A DNA stretch of 24,476 bases from Elysia marginata (lineage: Eukaryota; Mollusca; Gastropoda; Plakobranchidae). The number at the start of each line of letters is the position of its first letter. Position 1 is the first letter of the stretch. Location of the stretch: assembly GCA_019649035.1 (NCBI GenBank), contig BMAT01010021.1:373699-398174 (forward strand), written 5' to 3'. Below the pieces are notes generated by a model that worked only from the letters and a program-made list of their open reading frames with translations, searched no databases and was not told the DNA's origin. The position numbers and the translations under genes are program-made. This document shows positions 9,481 through 22,540 of the stretch, piece by piece.

Positions 9481-10711
9481 AAAAAAAAAAGCTAAGAAAA
9501 AATGCTTTTGACAAAATTTGTGAATTGACTGTAATAAATGATTGCTATTTACAGAATGCAAATCCATTGCTTAGATTTTGACTTATAAAGGCCTAAAGTT
9601 TATTAATTTTCTCCAATATGGGGGCTATCCATGACAATCAAACATTGGAAATGAAAAAAATAAACCTTTTCCCCCCAAACATTATTTTGACACACAGAAG
9701 TTAAATTTTATTACAAAGAAAAAAAAGCCACTTGCCCTTTAGCCAATAGAGTTGCAAGGTTGTTAAATTTGAAAAATAAAAAGATACTTTCTATGAAAGG
9801 TTCAAATTTTGACAATTTTTTTTTGTATATAATATTTAGAGTTTATAATGTGCATTTTAGCATAATTATGCTTTCTAAAAAACACTGAAATGATGACTGG
9901 AAATAAATTATATCAAGATTGGTTGGTGGTATCTAAAAATACTTTATGTTATAAAATCTTTGTATACATTTTTCTTCCATTACATCAAAATGTCTCACTA
10001 GCCCCCTATCGCCTAAATGCGATAACTTGAGTTTAGTTGTCAAAACAAACTTTACACTGCCCACTGCTTTTCAAAAAGCGTTCCATGTACATACAATTAA
10101 CTCTGTTGAAATTGATATTCAGTTAACTTGGTTTTTTTTTTTTTTGCATTCCATGCCGACAAATATATAACTTAGAGATTTAAAAATGACTTGATTTTCG
10201 CCCAAGTCGATACTTTTGTCATGCAGCCAGGAGAATTACTTAAGTGGAGATGACTAAATATCTGAATGCCATAATTCTGCAAATAGAATCATTTTGGGAA
10301 CATCTTGGAACTATAGTACCTGTAGTAGCAAACAGTTCAGATAGGGTTAAGGGCATAATTACATGTACAAGGCATAGGCTATTTGAAGAATGCACTCTTC
10401 CAAGCTTCCAAAATTTAAAAATTGAAAAAAAATTAAAGTTTTAAAACTTTGTGGACAGAAGTTACAACTTTGATGTCAAGAGGAAAAAGGGAAAAAAATC
10501 ACGCCCTATTTTCTCCTCAACTAATTATTCAAAAGTATCTTCATTCAACGAATTATTTTACAGTGAATGTGTGTAAGTTATATGTTAATAATCCACATGG
10601 CTTTGTGTAACAAAGCGAAAGATTTTTTTTTTTTGTAGAATTTCGATAATCAAATTTGAGCAACACAATAAGTTTTGTGTACAACAAAATTTGAATTTGA
10701 AATTTGAAATT
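9481..10711. other. non-coding stretch before the gap
   Basis: AT-rich without supported features. A short inverted repeat TATCGCctaaatGCGATA is near 10007. The last bases before the gap are a repeated ttgaattt/gaaattt motif, which may have caused the assembly break. Confidence 0.35.
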
Positions 10712-10771
10712 NNNNNNNNNNNNNNNNNNNNNNNNNNNNNNNNNNNNNNNNNNNNNNNNNNNNNNNNNNNN
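10712..10771. other. assembly gap (60 N)
   Basis: Sixty undetermined bases. The left edge is simple sequence (ttgaatttgaaatttgaaatt). The real length of missing sequence is not known. The minus-strand open frame 10585-10833 reads through the Ns and is not real. Confidence 0.99.
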
Positions 10772-11660
10772 GTTTTGGTTGAACCACGTGAATTTACTTG
10801 TGCTGACATTCTCATTTGAAAAAAAAAACCCATGATATTTTACATTGATTTAATACTAGAGATGTCAATTTTTTAAAAATATAAAAGCAATCAACTTGTC
10901 CTGCTCAAAGTCCTACTGCCACATCTTCACAACATGAATTGTGTCAGCTTAGGCTCAATTTGGAATGAGCAGGGATGCAAGTTTTCCTATTTTTGCAGGA
11001 ATTCCGATTTTTAGAAGTAATCACTAGCCCATAAAAAGCAGCAAATTTGCAAATAAATAAGACTAAGCTATTAAAGAAAATCGTCCAAACTTGAGAGGTA
11101 AAGAAAATTAAACACTTCTTTTTGGGTTGTACAGCTGTGAAGGCTCTAGTACAGAGTTGTATTTACTTTTCTTGTTGACCTTTCAAAGATGACATAGAGG
11201 AAGCTGATGGTTATCAGTATCAAGCACAAAACTTTATTTTTATTTTGTATTAGCATTCTTACAATATCTCATTAGTTACTGCATCTTTTTAGTTTTCATA
11301 AATTTGTAAACATGCAATGTGCAAAATCGATCGGCAAAATTTTTCGTTCTTAAGATTGTAAGGGAAATTTTTTTCTGGTTCCATTTTTGTTACTCTAGGA
11401 GATAATTTCTAAATTTTTTATTCTTAACATTCACTTTTGATTCAAATGAAAATACAATACTGTAACTTTTCATTTTAAGGGTACTGGCAAACTTTCAAAA
11501 CTTGTTTTCTCCATTGTGTGGTTTCTGAGAATTATAACTGTTTGAAATAGCTTTTGCTCCAATAGTAATAGGATTTGTTCTTGATAGCGGTATTATCAGA
11601 ACTGCTTTATGATTTCTATGTTGGTCAAGTGTTTCTTCTTGCCCTTTAGATCTTCAACAT
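10772..11660. other. non-coding stretch
   Basis: AT-rich; no exon, RNA gene or clear repeat is supported. Confidence 0.35.
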
Positions 11661-11669
11661 GATTGTCAT

Positions 11670-11770
11670 GCTACCATTTTGAGACGCCTTAGAACATCTT
11701 ATGGTTTGTGTGGTATGTTGTGCCAATCAGAAAAGGCGTTATGTAAATGCTCTTAATTATTGTTATTTTT
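11670..11770 (+). repeat. SINE-like 3' tail leading into a microsatellite
   Basis: The order gagacgccttagaacat ... aaaggcgttatgtaaatgct followed by an ATT-type repeat matches the general shape (gcgccttgag ... gcgctatataaat ... ATT run) of SINE-like 3' ends common in invertebrate genomes. No tRNA-type A and B boxes were identified upstream, so the full element is not delimited. Confidence 0.4.
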
Positions 11771-11890
11771 ATTGTTATTATCATTATTATTATTATTATT
11801 ATCATCATCATCATCATCATCATCATCATAACTGTTATTACCATTATTATTATGATTATTGTTGTCATTATTACTATTACCATCCTTATT
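11758..11890 (+). repeat. (TTA)n / (ATC)n compound microsatellite
   Basis: A run of TTA/ATT triplets passes into about nine ATC triplets and then back into degenerate ATT units. Because it is triplet-based, both strands stay open (11701-11898 + and 11689-11901 -), giving Tyr/His-rich and Ile/Met-rich translations that are artefacts. Confidence 0.95.
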
Positions 11891-12279
11891 TTTATTAACA
11901 AATGTTATTGAACCGATAAATAAATTAAAATAATAGTACCTGCCAGCATTTACTCAACTTGTTTGGGGAAAAATTTAAAGGATTGCGCAAAGAAGTTTAT
12001 AACTGCTTGGTGCTGGCACTGTATATAAAACAACTATAATTATTTTATGTGGCAAAGGCTAATAACCCGATGATCACACACACAGAATAAGCCAGAATTG
12101 GGGATTAGTTCGAAGAATTGTACATGTATGCCTGTTGTCTTGCGTGCGCATTGTGACATTGGGCCTGAAGCCAACTTTCGGGTCCGGGACAAACAGGCGC
12201 AGACACACATACACCAAAATACATTTTAAAAAATTTAGCTGTGCTTTGTCTTCTATATAGTGCATGAGATGTGAGCATT
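11891..12279. other. non-coding stretch
   Basis: No exon supported. The segment 12120-12210 is less AT-rich and could be the body of the SINE-like element whose tail follows at 12280. Confidence 0.3.
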
Positions 12280-12360
12280 GCTAAGTCCTTAGAGCTATAA
12301 AGTTTATTAGGATACAGCCCTATATAAATTCAAATTCATTATTATTAATAATATTTGAAA
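12280..12360 (+). repeat. SINE-like 3' tail
   Basis: aagtccttagagctataaag, then cctatataaattcaaatt, then ATT units, follows the same plan as the copy at 11670 but is closer to the common GCGCTATATAAAT-(ATT)n form. This gives two related tails within 700 bp, on the same strand. Confidence 0.45.
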
Positions 12361-13356
12361 TGCTAGAGCATCCTATATGGTTGATTAGACCGTGTACTAT
12401 AGATGGCTTTTCCATTTTTTTATTATTATATTTAAGAATATACTATATATGGCATATGAATAAATATATACATATATTTTACACAAAAATATGTATTATA
12501 TATTGCCTACATTAGATAAAATGCAAGAGCAGTGAAAGCAATATGTATTTATTGTAACTGTTTTATTTCTCAAGATCAGTTTTTGAAATAATCAAGCTTC
12601 CTGAGTTACTTTACATCAAGTGAAGTATTCCACAAATATCTGTAGTTTCTGAGAATAATTATAACTGTACAAATGAGTAAAAAGATTATATATATTTATA
12701 TATATATGTTACAATTTACAAGGCTATGCTAGGCAATAACTTTATAAGGAACAATAAAATATGGACTTAGTGAAAACCATGGTAAATAGTCCCTATTTGT
12801 TCCAGATCAAATGAAATAAATGTACATATAAAAATAGGACAAGTTGCTCCTGACTTTCACCAGTTCATAAAACATGAAGCAGAAAACAAAGCTTTTAAAC
12901 CATTCCCCCAGATTTGCCTGAAAACTAAAACAAAATTTAACAAATTCTCTCAGAATAAGAGCAAACTTGTAATAAGATTATGAGAATATTTGTTGACCTT
13001 CTACTTTTTTTCTGTCCAATGCAAAGTGATATAATATGCCCCTCTTTTGTGATTTACTACGGTTGCAATTATGATAATCACAATTATCAAACACTTACTT
13101 CTAGATTCTCGTCAATCAACCTAGTTGGTCACAACAATGGAGAGAAACTAACGCTTCTAGGAAAAGGAGTTCAAGTAATCTTAACAAGATAACTGAAACT
13201 TTTATACACGAAAGACAAAAACCAAAGTATCCTTGCAGATTCTTCAATGTGTAGGTATTTATTTAGAATTAGAATCTCCAACACGATTGACCGACATATA
13301 ATCTGCAATAAAAAATTTATACAAGTACTGATACTTATGGGGTAAATATGTCTTGC
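12361..13356. other. non-coding stretch
   Basis: Very AT-rich, including an alternating TA tract (about 12687-12709). The open frame 12980-13192 has no splice support or domain. Confidence 0.35.
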
Positions 13357-13584
13357 ATCCAGGATGAATGAGACGGAAGTTGCAACTTTTCATTTCAAAG
13401 GCGTTGCTATATTGAAAATGACATTTTTTTTTCTAAAATTCAAAACCTAAAAAATTTCATAAAATTATCAATACTTTGTGAAAAGATAATAAAACTTTTG
13501 TTGGTTTAAAATATATAGAAAAAGAAGAAAAAATAGACCTTCAAATGACGTTTCTCAACTTCCAACTTCATTTGTCCTGTATTC
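13357..13584. mobile_element. possible mariner-like miniature element
   Basis: The left end (CCAGGATGAATGAGACGGAAGTTG from 13359) resembles the reverse complement of the right end, which reads CAGGACAAATGAAGTTGG then AAGTTG. A TA lies at the right edge, with AT at the left. The match is imperfect. Part of the left arm (catttcaaaggcgttg...ctatattgaa) also recurs as a direct copy at 13609-13640, so the boundaries may be mis-set. Confidence 0.35.
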
Positions 13585-14929
13585 GAGACATATGAAAAAG
13601 TGTTGTTTCTCATTTCAAGGCATTGTAGTTAACTATATTGAACATTTTATTAGTTAGACAAGCCTATGATTTACTCCTTAAACTAGATGGAATTACAGGC
13701 CAGTTTAAAAGGTAAATGATTCAATAAGCCAAAAGTTGCTGACTGTTTAAGTTTTGAAACCTTTTCGAGTCTAATATTGCAAAATTATGCTCATGACATT
13801 AATTGCAACTGAACTCTCACCTAAGCTCATCTTTAGTAAGAAATGTGTAAAATACAGTCTATACCTTTGTAATATAAAACAAAACAAATGAAACTATTGA
13901 GGAAAAAGCATCTTATTTACAATGCACAGCTCTTATTCTAACTTTGATACAACAGACCATGCATATTTGCATAACATTTTCAATCTACCTGCCTCTTCTC
14001 TGACATTCTTCTTGGAAACATCTTTTTCTCTCTTTTAAGTCCTTATATTCTTCACCGGGGTTCCAATAAACTGTATTAGTCATATACAAAATAAGGCAGT
14101 CAATCCCTTGCTAAGTATTACTTTCACCGTTTACATCAAAAGCTTTTACCCAAGTCCCATAAAGAAAAAAAAACAAGACAGTTATCCCATTGTACAAACT
14201 GTCACAAAATAATACATAAGATAATAACAAATTTCATTATGTTGCAAGAGATCGGTCTGGGACTCTGTAAAAAGCCAAAGTATTAAATGACATTCAAGGA
14301 TCAAAGCTAATAGATATTACTAATAGAAAATATGTATATAAACAATTGTTTTAGAAAAAAAAACAATACAATTTTTTGTACACCCAGCTACTCAGTACAG
14401 CTTTTAAAAAGAATCTAGATTTTATTTTATTAACCTATATCCAAAAAATGAAAGAAAAATGGCTAAGAAAATTTTCCTGAACAGCTAACAAAGCTGATTT
14501 AACTAGCCAAACAAGATTTCACTATTTTTTGCTAACAGTACAAATGAATCGGACGTTGGAAACTTCAATCATAATTCATATAAAGCGTATTTAACTCTTC
14601 TTCTCCTCCATGTTTTAAATAACCCAAAATTTTAATATCATCTCACAAAATTTTAAGACCTTACTGTCTTTTTAATCTTTGAGAAGATAAGTAAAAATGC
14701 ATTGTTCAAAATATTAATCCCCCTTGTAATGTGAAAGTTGTGACATTCGACTAATTTGTGCTGATTGCAAGCATATTGTTATTCGCTGACTGAATTTTTA
14801 CTTGTATGTATAAAAAATATTTCCAAGGCTGAAAAAAAAACAGACTTGATAATACAAGTTATCAAGTTTTCATTTTCAATGTCAACATCCAAGACTTCAC
14901 AAGTATAAACAGGTACGAGTGATTGAATA
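13585..14929. other. non-coding stretch
   Basis: AT-rich. It begins with a diverged direct copy (about 13573-13646) of bases 13350-13422. Nothing else is supported. Confidence 0.35.
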
Positions 14930-15170
14930 ACATTCTCAATAATATAATTATAAAAATTATAACATTAATAATGATAATATAAATAATGATCATAACTATA
15001 ATCATAATAATGATACAGATAGGCCTTACAAGAATAGAATGCGTATGTGTTTCATTTGTTACTGCACTGGATTGAGCAGAGGGAAATTTAGTTTTCACCT
15101 CTTTCACCAGATGCAGCAAGTAGCAGCACTGTCTTGTTGGCTTAATGGGCAAGTTAAACCAGTACCTAGT
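14930..15170 (-). repeat. possible minus-strand SINE-like element with an AT-rich tail
   Basis: Read on the minus strand, a less AT-rich body (15170 to about 15020) runs through gtaaggcctatctgta into a long ATT/ATA-type tail (15015-14935), the same layout as the repeats at 11670 and 12280. The minus-strand 96-codon open frame here is a by-product of the triplet tail. Confidence 0.3.
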
Positions 15171-18100
15171 ACAATTTAAATGTGTGATATGGTTTGATGT
15201 GGCAGTTTTCTGCTTTTCAGTTTAGATATTGTAAATCAGGGAACTAGAACATTCACGCTCAAACATAAATAATACAAACTTTTTAAGTGTTAGAAAAAGA
15301 GAACAAGTCCCTTGTCCCTTTGGTGTATTTGTATGTGTGAGTGGCATTTTATATCTTCCTATGTAATTTGAACGACAAAACTTGAGTGCTCTTTTTTACC
15401 ATGAGAAGTTAAATTTTACCCTTATCAGTTGCCCTTCAATATAATGTCTTTTGCAAATCTTAACAAAATTCATCCAGGAAAACATTAAGAAAAATTTCTA
15501 GGCCCCTATGTAATTTCTAAATATTCTAAAGAGCAACTGTGCATATTATTTCAATAATTATGTATACAACTTCACTTGAGTCAAGACTTCATACCCAGAC
15601 CAAACTATTTTTTTTGTAGTAGTTTTATTACAAAATTTAACATGATAAACTGATATTTATTTTTCATTAAGCATCAAAATGGTGTATCAAATTCTTTAAT
15701 ACAAGAACCAGTTCTTTTGGATTGAAAAAAAATTCATCTCAAAACCATATTATTCTTTTCTCTGTCTTTCAGAAAAAAATGTTTATTAGTACAGAACAAA
15801 ACCTCGAAAATGAAAAGTTGGATATTTGGAACTGTCATAACTTGAAGTTCGATTCTCTAAACAATTGAAGCTTATGCCATGCCTTACAGAAGTTTTTATT
15901 TTGTTCCCTAGCAATTTCTATTCTTCAAATCATACTTATGGTAAACACTAACTAAGCAAAGTTGTCCTCCCATAACCCACATAGAGACAATTATAGCTCA
16001 AAATTAATGTGCTTGATCTAGAATGCAAAGGTGCGGTGGAAGAGGGAGACACTAATAGAACAGAAGATTGAGCAATATAAGCCTGATTTCATTGTTGATT
16101 CTTTGAAATAATCTTAATAATCATAAAGTTTGGCTCCATTCTTGCAAGATTTGAAAAAAAAAGGTTATCCCTGTTTCCCTGTGTACATGTTTAAATAAAT
16201 GTATTTCAGCAAGATCCAGATAACGGCTTCAGTTTTGGTTGCAACACAAGCTCATTGCATTATTCATCTCTTCAAAATCTGTAATTAGTTAACAAACCAA
16301 AGAAAGGGGTTATGATCCCTTCACCACATTTCACTAATTTACAACTGGCTACCTTTCTAGAGCCAGCTGAAGAAAGTAATGAAGGATAATACAAAAGACT
16401 CTACTAATAGTCATAACAGGCAGTATCAAATGGCATGCGAATTGTGATAGCTAGCAAGTGCATTCAGGTTTTTTTTGTCAGAATTTACTAACAAAACATG
16501 TTCATATAACATGACACTTGTGAATTTAAATCATATGCACCACAGGAACAAGTATAGGTCCTTCAAAAATATTAATTTTTATCGATAAAGTTTAGATAAT
16601 GCATTATAACCTCTTTCTTCATGTGTGATAAAATTCCACTGCTTGCCCTTCTTCACTCATCTTAGTTTAGTTTACTGTATAACTGTAAACCACACTGGAG
16701 TAAAAATATTCTTTGGTTGTGAATCAGCTAAAACATACACAATAGATTATAATTAAAAAAAATTTTCTCTAGGCTTTTCAAATAATTTTCAAAGCTTCGA
16801 GTATGCTTAGACTTTATGAACTAGCATCAGAAAACCTGGCTTTCATGCAGTTCCAATTTTAAAAGGTCTATATTTCTCAAGAAAGAGAAGACCATCCCTC
16901 AACCCCCAAAGAAAAAAAGTTAAACACATTATTGATAGACCTACAGGTGCATTAAAAAAAAGAGCAAAATGCTAATAGATCCAAAAACTTTTTCTGCATA
17001 ACCTTAGAAAGTAGGGTCAATGAAAACTATCACGCTTAAACTTAAAAGCCTCTAGCTGTAAATGAAATTATTGTACTTAATTAGCCCCTGTTTTCATGTG
17101 AGGGAATATTAAAATTGTACTGTTGCTTTCATATAGAAACTCAAGCTAGGCCAGGTTCCAGACATATTTTTGAGGTAGTTAAGTTGAGACATGGCATCAG
17201 CAAACAAATGTTAAAATGTGCACTAATGAGCCAGTGTTTTGGTCCAGATTTTGGTAGGTACCCTACTTTCAGGGGGAGCCTAATTGTAGTTAGAAGGATC
17301 CACAGAAAAAAAGTTTCTGCAATGTCTTTTCATGAAACTGATATGAAGGAATGAAACTCATCAATATTCAATGGCATGAAACTAAACACAAAAGAAATTG
17401 TAAGCAAAGAAATGTTAATTATAGCCTATTTGAAAATTAGATATTCGATGTTGCTGATCTGAGAACAAAGTTTTGAATACTTTTATGAAGAAAACCTAAT
17501 TAGGAGCTGGTACACTTTTGCTGGATGTGTCAGTAAAATAGCTCTTTTTTATTGCAAAACCACAATTCTATAACTACACCCTTTAAGTAATCAAAAGTTT
17601 TATCAAAGTATGAACATATGACAGATTGTACAAGGCTATTATATTTTTCCCTCCATACTTTATAGTCTTTCTAAAAATTTTAGCCTTAAAATTATTACTA
17701 CATTAAGTCCAAGGAAAATGAATTATACTTTTAAACCAACCCTAAGAAAAACTAAAACAAATGCAACTTTTAAATTTGCAGAAATGGATGATCAATTGTT
17801 AAACAACATAGTGAAATTCTCTTTAAAAAAATTTTAGTAGACTGGGTAAGATTCTAGGTCTACAAGAGACTTAGAAACTAAAATAATTACATGCATCTCT
17901 ATTGTCTTTGCCAACCTCCACTTCCAGCTCAACACCAATATCTCTTTCCCTCATTTTTTTTCAACTTTTAAGATTTTATTTATCTATTTATCTAGGACCT
18001 CTTCTGTGCCAAATCAAATTCTAAAGCTATGATTGTTAATGAATTAATGAGAGACAGCACATACAATGTTAGACACAACTATTTTATCTCCTTAAAGCAG

Positions 18101-20200
18101 GCTGAACTCTAATTTAGTTTTAGCCTTTAAGTTCTGTATTCCCCTCCCTACCAAAAAAAAAAAAACAACAAAAAAACTAAAAAAACGGAACCAACCTTAT
18201 TAGTTGGGGAGAAGGTCACTAATACCTTAACATTGCCATGTAACTTTGCAAGCAAATTTATCCCATTATCTTGAAGTATATGTTGTGACTTGATTGATTT
18301 TTTAAAGATGTTGAAAAAGAAAGATCATAATCCCATTTTCTTTACAGCTAAGTTTCAAATGTCTTGCAACCGGTCAAAATGAGCTTTAAGTCGAAATTGA
18401 AAACCAGTAAGATATTGGTATCACAGAAAAGTTCATTTTTTCCACTTATAAACAGAAAAGCTCAACCATGCTTCTGTTTGAAGTCGCCAGACTAAAGACT
18501 CGTGAATTTTGAGAGAGGAGAAAAAAAATTGGATTTAAAATTTAGATATTTCTAAAGATCTAAAGTTTTTAGCAATCATACACATAAAACATGAAAAATC
18601 AACATGATTCAGGTGTGAAATCTGTTTAGAAATGACTTAAGCATCATCATCTAAAATTTGAAAAATTTGACTTTTGAACAGCCCCTAAACCTTGAAAGCT
18701 TATATCTCAAAACTGGGCCGTGCCATGACTTAAGAGTCATTTGGATAGAATGCAAGACAAGTACCGGTAGGTAAGAAGCTGCCCTCCAGAAATAAAAATT
18801 GTTTCACAAACAGCTCATTGATTGATTGAACAACAGCTTTATCTGCTGAGATGACATTAAAAAGATGTTGACGCTTTACCTAAACTATAAAAAAAAATAA
18901 TACACACATTTTAAGTCATGTAATCAAGTCAAACTTACTTTGTGGTTCATAACTAAAAAATCACAGATTATATTTTATTCATGCGTATACCAAAAAAAAA
19001 AAAAAAAAAGAACCCAGCTGCCAAGAGAGACGTTATGTAATTCCTCAAAAGAAAAATTTTACAAAAGTCATGCGAACATCAAAGAGGAATTCAAGGGTTT
19101 TGCTGCACAAAGTAACATTTTTTTTAGATTTGCCTTTTTTGTAATTGACAAAAAAGCCCAAAAAACAAACAACACAGTGTCATCATCATTTGCATCACAG
19201 ACATACAGTGCAAAAATGCTCATAGTGACAAACTTAAAAATATGTCAATACAAAAAGACTACAAGACAGACGGCAATCTATTTATTCCCAACGAACTATC
19301 ATTGGATTTATAAGAATGTAATTTTTCATATTAAATAATGCTTGGGCTTACCAAGACAGTCACTGAGTCAGGATTACAATATATGCCATGCATTATAGGC
19401 CAGGAATCAAGATTTAATAGTGGCAGGCAATCGGCAGTTATATCTGGCTTCACTGTTGTGAGAAAAACTTTAAAAGGACAAAGTTTCTTTTTTTTTCTTC
19501 TCATTTTTTCAATGACCAACAATGTGCATACCATGTGCATATATTTATCTTATTGAAAATAGGTGGAGTAGGTATAAAACAGATTCCCATAAGTATTACA
19601 AATATTACTTAACAATGATATTGTACATGAAATGTGTTGTAAATTGAAAATAATAAACATATAGTCAATATACACATGTAAAGAAATTACATTGTCATTT
19701 AACTAAAGCTACATGTTTAAATTTTGAAGGTGTTCGAAGGATGAGTCTTAATGAGAAACAACATTTTCTGCTGCAGAAATTGCCTTACATATTTACACCC
19801 ACTTTTCTAAACATTATAATTCTTCCATGTTTTAACCCACTAACCCTTCCTCTTCTATTCCAAAAAAATTTTAAGCAGCCCATTAAGGCCTTTGTATCTA
19901 TCAAAGCCTGTAAGTGAGTTAAGATTAAAATTTTAGATACTTTTTTAAAGCTGCTGAAAAGACTATTGCCTGTAAAATCTTAAAAGATCTTTTTGACACA
20001 AGTTTAAATCCAACATTAAACAAAAAAAAATCCCAAAACAAAACAAAATAAATCACATGGAAATCAGGTATAAGCTTTGATGGGCATAAACTCTATTTTA
20101 TATGGAAACCTTAAGCTGGTGTCAACGTCAATGAATTTTCATCCCCTTACTCTATTATTTTAAGTACACCTCCTAAAAATTAGTAAAAAATTGAAGTCAG
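15171..20200. other. long non-coding stretch
   Basis: No supported gene. Apparent frames at 17115-17354, 18940-19338 and 19331-19556 lack splice sites, domains and codon bias. The last two overlap each other or pass through homopolymers. Part of this stretch, left of 20266, would be the 3' UTR of the longer minus-strand transcript; a minus-strand AATAAA is present at 19281-19286 among others. A short inverted repeat TGACTtaagAGTCA lies near 18726. Confidence 0.4.
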
Positions 20201-20265
20201 GATCCAGTAACGTCCAAAGAAACTCCTTGCTCTCCTTTATCCTCATTCTCAGACTGAATGGAGCT

Positions 20266-20324
20266 TTACTTCAAAGTGACACGGTTTCGTCGAGAGGAAA
20301 CGCCATGGCTGGGCTGAGTTACAT
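20266..20324 (-). CDS. alternative last exon of the unidentified minus-strand gene (distal)
   Basis: The minus strand reads ttatctctctgtctctacag|AT, a near-ideal acceptor with a long pyrimidine tract. In phase 1 it gives [N/D]VTQPSHGVSSRRNRVTLK and stops at TAA 20268-20266. The donor at 23085 ends in A, so the join would make AAT (Asn). The peptide is basic and Ser-rich. It could replace the tail encoded at 22789-22752, or belong to a separate gene whose preceding exon is not identified. No transcript evidence is available. Confidence 0.5.
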
Positions 20325-22540
20325 CTGTAGAGACAGAGAGATAAGACACCAATGTTTCAAGTGACAGAAACAGCTTTTGCTTTTGAAAAAAAACTAGCGC
20401 ATTTTAATAAAAAGGATATTTTTTTCCCTTATATTGAAGAACAAATAATTGCAGCTCTCGAAATGCAAACAAGACAAAATAGAAGCAATACATATAAGAA
20501 TACAGACTTATCAAGGGCTTAAAGCTATTAAAGATGTCCATAATTATTGCTGGGCTTGTTTGTCCATGTACAAGGCCATGTTTTATTTCATGGGAGTTTT
20601 TTCTGTGTTGGCATATTCTTACTCACAACTCTTTAATGCCCATAAATTCCACTTAAATTTGAAAAAAAAAATTTCAGTTAAAAACCAGTAACTACAACTT
20701 TTTAACAGCCACAGCTTGAGAAGAACCAAAACAATTTAACTTTTCACAACCGATTTTGCAGTGCATTGACTGTAATAAAAAGTTAATGAGCTTTCAGCTC
20801 AATAAGCTGACAAAAAGAAAAAAAGAAAAGCTAAGAGGTCAAGAAAGAGAAAAAATAAGATTAGTGTGGCAAAAGGTTTCATCAATCGCACAGTGCACAG
20901 TGTGGTTGACAACAGTCTGCACAATCATCTGCAAACCAAATTTCTAAAAGTGCGAAGGAAAAGAATCAGATTTCAACACCCTAATATCCAACCAATTTCA
21001 TAACTAATGCTGTGAGGATACTTTCAAGACTTACTTCCTTCCCGTGACCAATCAAAAGCCGTTGAATAACACTAGAACAAAGACAGCCTTAAGCAGGGTA
21101 GAGACCAACATCACTTCCAGGATGGCCGAAAATTTTGAATCAACTATTTGAAACTCTCTTTTAAAAAATGTAAGTGTATTGCAGTTCAACGCTTAATTTT
21201 AAATTAAGATGACCAAAATATGTTGCCAGCAAAAAATGATTTGGGATTATCCAAATCACTATACACAAGTCGTATTTCACTTTACTAGGGTTAGATATGC
21301 ATTGGAATTAAACTCTCATGAAGGGGAGGCTATGTGTTAACGTTAAACTTAAACCAACATCCTAAGACAAATTAATGCTGACCATTCTGAGAAAAAATTT
21401 GAAATTTAAAATCAATTTCCTTCAAATCTGGTCAAAACCTCCACTCTCTCGTTTTAAATCCTTAAGAGTATTAAGCATCAAGCAAGGAATGTATTGATGT
21501 TGATAGATCCCATTTTTTGTATATCTCATTGTGTGTGGGTACCTCTCCCAAATCAATCTATCTTCACATTACGTCAACAATGAGCATAATCATGAAAGAA
21601 GATTATTTAAATCCTGTGAAATGGATTTTAGATTCTAAAAAACCTTGGTATTGTCTAACATTTTACACCAACGACACCACACTTGTCGCCTCTGCTTTTA
21701 TGACATGAAAACAGTGTCATAAAATGAGACGAGAAGTTATTTGAGGCATATGAATTATATGAAGATGTCTATTGCAGCATCAATATTTATTTGTACATTA
21801 GTTTTGAGATTGTCAGACTTAGTCTGTCAGTCAATGAACTTTTGATTTTGTGTTTAATGTAAAGTGCTTTGAGCTACTCTAAAGAAAGTTTTAAAGCCTT
21901 CAAGGGCGGAGAAAAAAAGATTAGATCAATCTAGCTTAGGATTGGCTCAACCCTCGATGGTCAAACTATTTTTGAATGGCTTACCTCCATTTTTCTACAT
22001 AATATATGATCACTAGGAATTAGTTATGAAATTGACACTTTAAGGGGTATTTAAGGATGATACCACTCTCAGTATTTTACCTCATATTTATACACCCGGT
22101 ATAGTAAAAATTTTTGTAGGCAAGGTTGCTTTTAAGTAAGGTCTGAATCTGAATAGGAACTAACAATATGTTCAATAGACAAGTTTGACAAGATCAAATG
22201 TGTGCAGTATGTGATGGTTAGAAAAAAATACACACAAAATGTTTATCTCTTAACTTGTATTTCAATGAGCTAAATGCTTTGCATTTCTGTACTAGAAAGC
22301 ATTGGGTGTTTAGGATCTTCAAGATACTTTATTAACTTGAGAGGCTTAAAGGGATGCTGGAGAAGAAGTCTAAGATACCAAATATAGAAAAACTCAATAC
22401 ATGTGACGGCAATTGGTTTTCTTCCTATTTAGAAAAAAATAAGGACATCTGGTCTCTCCCTTTTTCTCCCAGGTACATGTGATCATTGTTTGTAAAAATC
22501 AACAGTTCCAAATAGCTCTTTTGAGACGAGAGACAAAATG
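20325..22540. other. putative intron or 3' UTR of the minus-strand gene
   Basis: It contains a small exon-like unit at 21071-21035 (see findings) and a SINE-tail-like string (gtaaagtgctttgagctact) near 21860. A minus-strand poly(A) signal (AATAAA, seen as TTTATT on +) lies at 22328-22333, suitable for the proximal terminal exon; another lies at 21786-21791. The open frames 20449-20691, 20756-20947 and 21517-21708 look like chance frames. Confidence 0.4.

Noticed and set aside
10585..10833. Minus-strand open frame across the gap
   Set aside because: A quarter of it is undetermined N bases and the rest shows no domain.
11689..11901. Open frames on both strands with His/Tyr-rich and Met/Ile-rich translations
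   Set aside because: They are translations of a triplet microsatellite; triplet repeats keep frames open on both strands.
17115..17354. 79-codon + strand open frame
   Set aside because: No acceptor or donor fits, no domain is recognisable, and it lies alone in a long non-coding stretch.
18940..19338. 132-codon open frame, the longest in the window
   Set aside because: It runs through a long poly-A tract giving poly-Lys, has no domain, and its composition is that of AT-rich non-coding DNA.
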